The notes under the pieces are model-generated. The model was not told the DNA's origin. It worked only from the letters and a program-made list of their open reading frames with translations, and made no database searches. A stretch of DNA of 39,500 nt. Source: Candidatus Fibrimonadaceae bacterium (lineage in GTDB: Bacteria; Fibrobacterota; Fibrobacteria; Fibrobacterales; Fibrobacteraceae). Below are positions 33,622 through 39,500 of the stretch, one piece after another (position 1 is the first letter of the stretch; every line of letters starts with the position of its first letter). Both the position numbers and the translations under genes were made by a program. The DNA is taken from the NCBI GenBank assembly GCA_031281265.1, contig JAITFO010000011.1, positions 1 to 39,500 of the forward strand. Direction: 5' to 3'.

Positions 33622-34407
33622 ATGTTAAAAAAATTAGTCGCTCTCGGTTTTTGCGTTGCACTGTTTATAGCTTGCGGTGAGCCGCCTTTGGATCCAACAA
33701 ACCCGGAATCAATAAGAAGGCACTATGCCAAATTGGAACCGCCGGTTAGAATGGATTACGACCAATTTGTCTCCTACGTAAAAGGTAGCCTAGCTACTAT
33801 TCAAAGAGATACCGCGAATATGAATATGTTCTTGGTTTGCAGCAAAGATTACCTGAACACGCCAAACAGCAAAGGCAACACAGCTCTCTCCGTTGCAGTC
33901 AATAAAAAGAACCCTGTAGTGGTAAAGTTCCTTTTGGACCGCGATGCAGACCTCGGCGTAAAAAGCGAGCAGCTCAACAACCTAACCCCGCTGGAAGACG
34001 CTGCCACTAGGCAAGACTCTCTCTCTGAACCTATTCTCGCTATGCTCATAGAAGCTCAAAAGAAAAAAGACCCCGACTTGATGAACATAGGTTTGGCTTT
34101 GCACCTAGCTGCACGTTACGGTCATGTTAGAAACGTTGAAGCTCTTGTTGAAAACGGTGCTAATATGAACCAAAAAAACACGGAAGGTTTCACTCCATTG
34201 CACGAAGCAGCAAAAGAAGGCAGAAAGCCAGTTGTTGAATATCTTATTTCCAAAAAAGCTGATGTAAGCCTTGTTGACGCAAACGGCTACAACGCACTTG
34301 ATTGGGCGGAACAATACGGCATAGGCGCTCCGTTCCCCGAAATTGCCAAGCTTCTCACAAAAGCTGGTAGCTCTCATACCAAGGCTTGGAAAGAAACCAA
34401 AAAATAA
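33622..34407 (+). CDS. Ankyrin-repeat lipoprotein
   Basis: 261 residues. The ATG at 33622 is preferred over the GTG at 33613 because it is correctly placed after TTGAGG and gives the lipoprotein signal MLKKLVALGFCVALFIAC, with the cysteine at 18. After a short N-terminal region, ankyrin repeats are clear: KGNTALSVAVNKKNPVVVKF, LHLAARYGHVRNVEALVENG, GFTPLHEAAKEGRKPVVEYL and GYNALDWAEQYG. They would mediate protein binding in the periplasm or at the outer membrane. Its end overlaps the convergent queG by 34 bases. Confidence 0.88.
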   Translation: MLKKLVALGFCVALFIACGEPPLDPTNPESIRRHYAKLEPPVRMDYDQFVSYVKGSLATIQRDTANMNMFLVCSKDYLNTPNSKGNTALSVAVNKKNPVVVKFLLDRDADLGVKSEQLNNLTPLEDAATRQDSLSEPILAMLIEAQKKKDPDLMNIGLALHLAARYGHVRNVEALVENGANMNQKNTEGFTPLHEAAKEGRKPVVEYLISKKADVSLVDANGYNALDWAEQYGIGAPFPEIAKLLTKAGSSHTKAWKETKK

Positions 34408-35210
34408 TTTCTCTTTAGATTCTTAGTGCCCGCTCTTTCCAGCGGGCTTTCTTTTATGGTTTTCCTTTTCCACTCGCTCTCATCAGGGGAAAAGTAAGGT
34501 TCAGTTTCTTCTAAGTGCCTTGCGTTGTATGGGCAAACCCTTTGGCAAATATCGCAACCAAAAATGCTGTGTTTTGCCCATTCTTTTTGTTCCTCGCTGA
34601 ATTCCCCGCGATACTCTATTGTCAGGTAACTTGTGCATCTGCGGCTATCTAAAAAGCCGTCTTCGGTCAATGCTTTATTTGGGCAAGCGTCTATACATTT
34701 GCGGCATTTGGAGCAACCGTTTTTCGGTTGCTCCAAGGGTGGATGCAAAGTCTCTAAATCTGTATTCATCAACACCCCTCCGATAAAAAATCCGCTGCCG
34801 AATTTTGGATTTATCAACATGGTGTTTTTGCCTATGAACCCAAGCCCTGCCATTGCCGCTAATTCCCTTTCCGCTACGGGCAAAGAATCCACAAAGGGTT
34901 GCCCATCAACTTTCAGAGCCAATTCGTGCAAAGCCGCTCCAATGGTTACGTGGTAATCCTTGCCGTGAGCGTAGGCTGCTATGGGTTCGTGCTTTTTTTG
35001 CAAGGCTCGCGGATATCTCCAAAGCGAAATCCAAGCGGCATTGTAACTTTTCCCGTTAAAGTCTGCGGGGTGTTTTCTGGTTTCTGCGGTGCTGGCCATC
35101 CAACCCATACCTGCGTGATAGCCTCTGTTTAACCACTGATCCAAGCGAGCTGAATGTGGTAATATTGTTTGCGGCAGGGCAACAATGGCATGGTGTAGGC
35201 ATTCGATCAT
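34374..35210 (-). CDS. queG: Epoxyqueuosine reductase, short form
   Basis: 278 residues. It carries out the last step in tRNA queuosine synthesis, using cobalamin and two 4Fe-4S clusters. The N-terminal part (RGYHAGMGWMASTAETRKHP, WISLWRYPR) leads to GSGFFIGGVLMNT and the clusters CSKCRKCIDACPNKAL and FGCDICQRVCPYN, with C at RRCTSYL. The enzyme ends LERAGTKNLKRN, lacking the HEAT-repeat extension of the 380-residue E. coli-type proteins, as in the shorter forms of several phyla. ATG overlaps the pdxA stop (ATGA), so the two are coupled. A terminator for the opposite gene is embedded in its last codons. Confidence 0.93.
   Translation of the reverse strand: MIECLHHAIVALPQTILPHSARLDQWLNRGYHAGMGWMASTAETRKHPADFNGKSYNAAWISLWRYPRALQKKHEPIAAYAHGKDYHVTIGAALHELALKVDGQPFVDSLPVAERELAAMAGLGFIGKNTMLINPKFGSGFFIGGVLMNTDLETLHPPLEQPKNGCSKCRKCIDACPNKALTEDGFLDSRRCTSYLTIEYRGEFSEEQKEWAKHSIFGCDICQRVCPYNARHLEETEPYFSPDESEWKRKTIKESPLERAGTKNLKRNYFLVSFQALV
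34428..34455 (+). terminator. Rho-independent terminator of the ankyrin gene, inside queG
   Basis: A GCCCGCT / AGCGGGC stem of seven bases, loop CTTTCC, then TTTCTTTT. It lies 21 bases after the ankyrin stop and within the last ~25 codons of queG on the opposite strand, so both the hairpin and the queG protein sequence are preserved by the same bases. Confidence 0.85.
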
Positions 35211-36178
35211 AAGGCTAATTTATCCGCGAGTAATAGCGCATCTCTAAGCGAGGTTGAGTCCGCTTTATTTTGCCAAGCTATGTCAAAGCCCGTTCCGTGG
35301 TCAACGCTTGTGCGCAGAACGGGAAGCCCAAGCGTGGTGTTGACCCCGCCAACCTTGCGTTCCTTGCCCAAATTGAATGCAAGCGTTTTAGTCACTATAT
35401 GCCCCTGGTCGTGATACATGGCTATAACTCCGTCATATACTTTGGAGTGCAGCTGCGGAAAAACTACGTCGGCAGGTAACGGACCAATGGCGTTGATTTT
35501 CATAGAGCGGAGTTTTTTAACCGCTGGGATTATGCTCTGTATTTCCTCTTTGCCAAACAAGCCATGCTCGCCCGCGTGTGGGTTTATTCCGGCAACTCCA
35601 ATTTTTGGATTTTTTATGCCTTTGTATTTTTGCAAAAAATTGTTCAGAAGTTTGCCAACCTTTACAATTCGCTCCGGTTTAGCTTTTTTAACAGCTTCTG
35701 CAAGTGAGACATGAGTGCTCACGTGCGCAACAACCCAATCCCCGTGAACAAGGGCAAGCACAGGCTCTTTGTCGCCGCACATCTCGCCTATGAATTCCGT
35801 GTGACCTTGAAATCTCGGCAAGGTTTTTTCCACCGCTTCTTTGCACAGGGGGGCGGTCACCACCGCTGCCGCATAGCCAGCTTGCACAAATTCCGTTGCT
35901 TGGCGAACCCACGCGATGCTCGCCGCACCCGCCGCCTTTGAAACCTCTCCGGGTTGTAGTTTACCTTTAAAAGGCTCGCTACCTGCGTAAACGGCAAGCC
36001 CACCTTTGACATTCGTCTCGGTAAATTTCAACATTTTTCTGCACTTCTCCAGAACATCTATGTCGCCGATTAGGATAACAGGGTGCGCGGTTTTTGGAGC
36101 GCGTTTCATGAGCTTTAGGCAAATTTCCGGACCAATGCCGTTAGGGTCACCTATGGTCATGAGAATGGGTTTTCGCAT
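35207..36178 (-). CDS. pdxA: 4-hydroxythreonine-4-phosphate dehydrogenase
   Basis: 323 residues. It oxidises 4-phosphohydroxy-L-threonine in pyridoxal phosphate synthesis. Motifs: MTIGDPNGIGPEI at the start, FQGHTEFIGE, GVAGINPHAGEHG and AMYHDQGH, which carry the metal ligand histidines, then GLPVLRTSVDHGTGFDIA. The ATG is preceded by TACATTACTTAG, a possible -10 box six bases before the start, in a divergent gap of only 33 bases with speA. Confidence 0.96.
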   Translation of the reverse strand: MRKPILMTIGDPNGIGPEICLKLMKRAPKTAHPVILIGDIDVLEKCRKMLKFTETNVKGGLAVYAGSEPFKGKLQPGEVSKAAGAASIAWVRQATEFVQAGYAAAVVTAPLCKEAVEKTLPRFQGHTEFIGEMCGDKEPVLALVHGDWVVAHVSTHVSLAEAVKKAKPERIVKVGKLLNNFLQKYKGIKNPKIGVAGINPHAGEHGLFGKEEIQSIIPAVKKLRSMKINAIGPLPADVVFPQLHSKVYDGVIAMYHDQGHIVTKTLAFNLGKERKVGGVNTTLGLPVLRTSVDHGTGFDIAWQNKADSTSLRDALLLADKLAL

Positions 36179-36211
36179 CTAAGTAATGTAGCATTTTCTA
36201 CTTTTCTGCTC
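36179..36211. promoter_or_regulatory. 33-base divergent promoter region pdxA/speA
   Basis: Minus strand: TACATT six bases before the pdxA ATG. Plus strand: TTTTCTACTTTT ending some ten bases before the speA ATG, resembling the T-run/CTATATT boxes elsewhere. No ribosome binding site is seen on either side, so both messages would be leaderless. Confidence 0.35.
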
Positions 36212-38107
36212 ATGCGTAAATGGACAGTTGACGACTCCCGCGAGCTTTACAGCATAAAGGGCTGGGGAGTATCTTACTTTGACATAAATGAAAAGGGAAA
36301 TGCAACCGTTTCCCCTTTAAAGGAAAAAGGACCAACCATAGACCTTACCGAGGTTATGCGCGACCTTTCACGCAAAGATTTGGCAACTCCGGTGCTACTC
36401 CGCTTCCCGGACATTCTGGATTCCAGAATTGAAAAGATAAACAACTGTTTTGAGAAAGCTATTGAGGAATATAGATTCAGCGGCAATTTTTACAATGTGT
36501 TCCCAATAAAGGTGAACCAGCAGCGCGCCGTTTTGGAAGAGGTTTTGGAACACGGCAAAAAATTCAACATAGGCTTGGAGGCAGGCTCAAAATCGGAATT
36601 GCACGCGGTGCTTGCGAATGTGGATAATCCAGAATCCTTAATAGTGTGCAATGGTTATAAAGACGAAGATTTTATAGAACTTGCGTTGCTCGCGCAAAAA
36701 ATGGGCAAAAAGATTTTTTTGGTGGTTGAAAAACTCAACGAGTTAACGCTGATAATAAAAATTTCAAAAAGGCTAAAGGTAAAACCCAACATAGGTATCC
36801 GCATAAAACTGGCCAGCAGCGGAAGCGGGCATTGGGAAGAATCCGGAGGTTATAGCAGCAAATTTGGGCTTAACAGTTCTGAGCTTATAGAGGCTTTGGA
36901 ATATATCAAAAAGAGCGGTTTGGTGGACTGCCTTAAACTTATACATTTTCATCTTGGAAGCCAAATTACCAATATACGCCACATAAAATCGGGGCTTAGG
37001 GAGATTGCACAATTCTATTCAGAAATAAATGCGCTTGGTTTTGGAATAGATTTTGTAGACGTTGGCGGCGGGCTTGGTGTTGACTACGATGGCACAAACA
37101 GCACTCATTCCAGTTCGGTAAACTATTCCGTGCAGGAATACGCAAACGACGTTGTTTACGCTATCGCGGATACCTGCGATAAGTTATTGCTCCCGCATCC
37201 AAATATAATCGCAGAAACGGGTAGGGCTTTGACCGCTCACCACAGCCTGTTGGTTTTTGATGTTTTGGAGCGAACCTCGCTCGCATATTTTGAAGATGTG
37301 AAAAGGGAAATAAATAGCGAAGATCCCGATGTTTTAAAGGACTTGCTCGCAATTTACAAGGGGCTTGTGCAAAAAAATTTAGCCGAGAGCTGGCACGATG
37401 CTGTTCAGATTCACGATGATGTTCTGAACAATTTTCGCATAGGAGCTATAAATTTGGAAAACAGAGCCATCGCGGAACGGTTGTTCTGGTCAATTGCCCG
37501 CAAAGCGAACCGCATAGCACAGGATATGCGCCACCCGCCTTATGAGCTTGACAAATTGCCAAAATTGCTCGCGGAAAAATACTTCGGCAATTTTTCCCTT
37601 TTCCAAAGCCTGCCAGACGCTTGGGCAATAGACCAGATTTTCCCGATTATGCCGCTGCAACGCTTGGACGAAGAACCCTCCGTGAATGTGACCATTCAGG
37701 ACATCACCTGCGACAGCGATGGAAAAATTGAATTGTTTGTAAGCGGCGGAGAAATATGCAAAACGCTTCCGTTGCACCACCTTAAAGAAGGCAAGCCGTA
37801 TTATTTGGGCGTTTATCTGGTTGGGGCATATCAGGAAATTTTAGGCGATTTACACAATCTATTTGGCGATACCAATGTTGTGCATATAGCTTGCAGCGAG
37901 GATTCTTACGAGATTGATAAAATCATAGCCGGGGAATCTGTTTCCGATGTTTTGGAATATGTGAATTTTTCTGACAAAGCCCTTGTGCGCACTATGGAAA
38001 ACTGGGTTAAGGATGCGGTTCAAGATGGCAAAATATCCAAACAGGAAGGCAGGGAATTTTTGAGCATTTACCGTTCCGGTTTGTACGGATATACCTATTT
38101 GGAGTAG
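36212..38107 (+). CDS. speA: Biosynthetic arginine decarboxylase
   Basis: 631 residues, the usual SpeA length. It converts arginine to agmatine for polyamine synthesis using PLP. The start gives KWTVDDSRELYSIKGWGVSYFDIN, the family N-terminus. K100 in FYNVFPIKVNQQ is the PLP lysine; GIRIKLASSGSGHWEESGG, HFHLGSQITNI, DVGGGLGVDYDGT and ETGRALTAHH follow, then the C-terminal DIFPI-like segment QIFPIMPLQRL and GAYQEILGDLHNLFGDTN. The GGGP synthase gene follows after four bases. Confidence 0.97.
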   Translation: MRKWTVDDSRELYSIKGWGVSYFDINEKGNATVSPLKEKGPTIDLTEVMRDLSRKDLATPVLLRFPDILDSRIEKINNCFEKAIEEYRFSGNFYNVFPIKVNQQRAVLEEVLEHGKKFNIGLEAGSKSELHAVLANVDNPESLIVCNGYKDEDFIELALLAQKMGKKIFLVVEKLNELTLIIKISKRLKVKPNIGIRIKLASSGSGHWEESGGYSSKFGLNSSELIEALEYIKKSGLVDCLKLIHFHLGSQITNIRHIKSGLREIAQFYSEINALGFGIDFVDVGGGLGVDYDGTNSTHSSSVNYSVQEYANDVVYAIADTCDKLLLPHPNIIAETGRALTAHHSLLVFDVLERTSLAYFEDVKREINSEDPDVLKDLLAIYKGLVQKNLAESWHDAVQIHDDVLNNFRIGAINLENRAIAERLFWSIARKANRIAQDMRHPPYELDKLPKLLAEKYFGNFSLFQSLPDAWAIDQIFPIMPLQRLDEEPSVNVTIQDITCDSDGKIELFVSGGEICKTLPLHHLKEGKPYYLGVYLVGAYQEILGDLHNLFGDTNVVHIACSEDSYEIDKIIAGESVSDVLEYVNFSDKALVRTMENWVKDAVQDGKISKQEGREFLSIYRSGLYGYTYLE

Positions 38108-38111
38108 GAAA

Positions 38112-38855
38112 TTGAAAATAGAGGAAAATTTAATTGCGAAAATTAAAGAGCACGCTCTTTTTGCCGTGCTTTTAGACCCCGATTCTTCGGAGACAGATGC
38201 TTTTTGCGAAATTGGGAAAGCAGCTTTTGAGGCGGGAGCCGATTTGATTTTAGTGGGCGGTTCTTTGATAGGCAACGCGAATTTACCAAAAAAAGTTGCG
38301 GAGTTGAAAAGTTTGGTGAAAATTCCCATTGTGCTTTTCCCGGGCGGGGCTTCGCAAGTTGTGCCGGGTTTTGACGCTATGCTCTTCACATCCCTTGTGA
38401 GCGGGCGCAACCCACAGTATTTAATAGAGGAACAGTTGAAAGGCGGTTTGATAGTCAAATCGCTCGGCATAGAGGCGTTCCCAACCGCTTACATGCTCAT
38501 AAACAGCGGGCCGGCAACGGCGGTGGAATACATCTCAAACACAAAGCCAATCCCAGAAAATAAACCCAAGCTAACAATGGCGCACGCGGTGGCCGCAGAG
38601 CTGATGGGTATGCGCTGGACATATTTGGAAGCTGGCAGCGGTGCAGAAAAACCTATCCCTTTGGAGCATATAACATTAACGCGCAAAGCTACCAACTTGA
38701 ACATAATAGCTGGCGGCGGCATAATAACCCCACAAGATGCAACCGCCCGCGTGCAAGCCGGAGCTAACGTTATAGTAACTGGAACCATTTGGGAAAAAAA
38801 ATTAGATATAAACTTGATGAAAGAATTTGCCAGGTCTATTCATGGCAGGGATTAA
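38112..38855 (+). CDS. Geranylgeranylglyceryl phosphate synthase (PcrB-like)
   Basis: 247 residues with a TTG start behind AGGA. A TIM-barrel prenyltransferase: VLLDPDSSE, DLILVGGSL, KIPIVLFPGGASQV, DAMLFTSLVSGRNPQ, YLEAGSGAEKPI and IIAGGGIITPQDA plus GANVIVTGT are family motifs. Archaeal members join geranylgeranyl diphosphate to glycerol-1-phosphate for ether lipids; some bacteria carry group II enzymes whose product is modified differently. The prenyl chain length cannot be read with certainty. It shares an operon with speA and the ABC ATPase gene. Confidence 0.88.
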   Translation: MKIEENLIAKIKEHALFAVLLDPDSSETDAFCEIGKAAFEAGADLILVGGSLIGNANLPKKVAELKSLVKIPIVLFPGGASQVVPGFDAMLFTSLVSGRNPQYLIEEQLKGGLIVKSLGIEAFPTAYMLINSGPATAVEYISNTKPIPENKPKLTMAHAVAAELMGMRWTYLEAGSGAEKPIPLEHITLTRKATNLNIIAGGGIITPQDATARVQAGANVIVTGTIWEKKLDINLMKEFARSIHGRD

Positions 38856-39500
38856 ATTCACATCTCTCTCCATAGGTTACAAAAAACCTTTGGCAGAAAA
38901 TTTATCCTTGGAAATTCCAGCGGGCGTTACTTGCTTAATAGGGCCAAACGGCAGCGGCAAAAGCACGCTTCTAAAAACCATAGCGGGTTTGATAAAACCG
39001 CTTGCGGGTTCAGTTTTTATTTTTGAAAAAAATTGTTCGATCATAAATAAAAAAGATTTGGCAAAGCTGGTGGCTTTTGTGCCGTCCAGATTCCCGTCAG
39101 AAGCGAATATAAGCGTTTTTGATTTTGTTGCCCTCGGTAGAATTCCGCACACAAAAGCTTTTGGCAAATTGGAAAAGTTAGATTTGGAAAAGGTTAATTT
39201 TGCGATGGAACAGGCAGAGGTGGCGGACTTCGCAAAACGCAGGGTCAACAACCTGAGCGATGGGGAAAAGCAGCGCGTTTCGCTTGCGAGGATGCTCGCA
39301 CAAGACACAAAAATTTTGTTATTGGACGAACCAACCGCTTTTTTGGATTACCCGCATCGCACAAAATTGTTTGAATTTTTAAAAAATTTATGCACGGACA
39401 AAACTTGCCTAATCTCCACGCACGAATTGGATTTAGCAAAAAAATACGCCAAAAATATACTGCAAATAAACAGCAAAGGAAATGCCTATCTGAATTCAGC
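38842..39500 (+). CDS. ABC transporter ATP-binding protein, C-terminal part missing
   Basis: The frame from ATG at 38842 overlaps the GGGP synthase stop by 14 bases and is still open at the window end (219 codons). Walker A GPNGSGKST is near residues 34-42, Q-loop-like FVPSRFPSEANISVFDFVALGRIP, signature LSDGEKQRVSLARMLA and Walker B ILLLDEPTAFLDYP, then H-loop ISTHE. The FVALGR segment is typical of the FecE/BtuD group (iron-siderophore, haem or cobalamin uptake), which fits the cobalamin-using QueG nearby only loosely. The permease is expected outside the window. Confidence 0.9.
   Translation, partial: MAGIKFTSLSIGYKKPLAENLSLEIPAGVTCLIGPNGSGKSTLLKTIAGLIKPLAGSVFIFEKNCSIINKKDLAKLVAFVPSRFPSEANISVFDFVALGRIPHTKAFGKLEKLDLEKVNFAMEQAEVADFAKRRVNNLSDGEKQRVSLARMLAQDTKILLLDEPTAFLDYPHRTKLFEFLKNLCTDKTCLISTHELDLAKKYAKNILQINSKGNAYLNS

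Overview
The window looks like a stretch of chromosome from a member of the Fibrobacterota (Fibrobacter or Fibromonas-like). The pointers are a lipoprotein with the Fibrobacter-type 'major paralogous' (FISUMP) domain behind a long serine linker, many small lipoproteins with Ser/Gly linkers, a Por/T9SS-like C-terminal tail on a secreted protein, and a bacterial PcrB-like GGGP synthase. The phylum call is inference from gene content; there is no rRNA. I see no tRNA, rRNA, CRISPR array, prophage or intact insertion sequence. No gap between genes is longer than 300 bases, and many neighbours overlap at start or stop.

Layout. 1-363: tail of an AAA ATPase/DUF4143 protein. 455-6264 (+): hppA (K+-dependent, probably Na+-pumping pyrophosphatase), a lipoprotein, priA split over two frames, and trpS. 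6434-8313 (-): a FISUMP lipoprotein and a broken Rpn-type nuclease/transposase gene interrupted by a small inverted-repeat element. 8425-11279 (+): lipoprotein plus recN. 11265-14422 (-): an HD-GYP response regulator, a secreted protein and leuA. 14496-15278 (+): SPOR lipoprotein. 15287-22985 (-): small secreted protein, recA, ogt, an OmpA-like protein, a large InlB/MBG-repeat surface protein and two lipoproteins. 22969-23553 (+): small secreted protein. 23491-26114 (-): a membrane protein coupled to a large protein that joins an HExxH metallopeptidase-like part to a zinc phospholipase C-like part. 26213-27864 (+): dnaX-ybaB. 27861-29846 (-): REC-DUF2225 regulator and a degenerate signal-peptidase-like protein. 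29873-31395 (+): proA-hisI. 31455-34407 (+): a formylglycine-generating-enzyme-like secreted protein and an ankyrin lipoprotein. 34374-36178 (-): pdxA-queG. 36212-39500 (+): speA, GGGP synthase and a truncated ABC ATPase.

Genes that work together: priA, recN, recA, ogt and dnaX-ybaB are DNA replication and repair functions spread through the window. Three of these units (lipoprotein-recN, recA, dnaX) lie next to copies of the same 27-29 base motif. Many promoters have a TATATT -10 element only 6-12 bases before the ATG, which suggests frequent leaderless transcripts.

The observations most worth following are: (1) a run of nine A's at the end of the dnaX gamma frame, after which the +1 frame encodes a Pro/Gln linker and what looks like the conserved tau C-terminus, arguing for transcriptional slippage or frameshifting; (2) the repeated promoter motif, with a gap-free 69-base copy in two divergent intergenic regions; (3) the metallopeptidase/phospholipase C-like fusion with a translationally coupled membrane partner; (4) priA divided into two frames with a Shine-Dalgarno sequence before the second part; (5) the inverted-repeat element in the Rpn relic.
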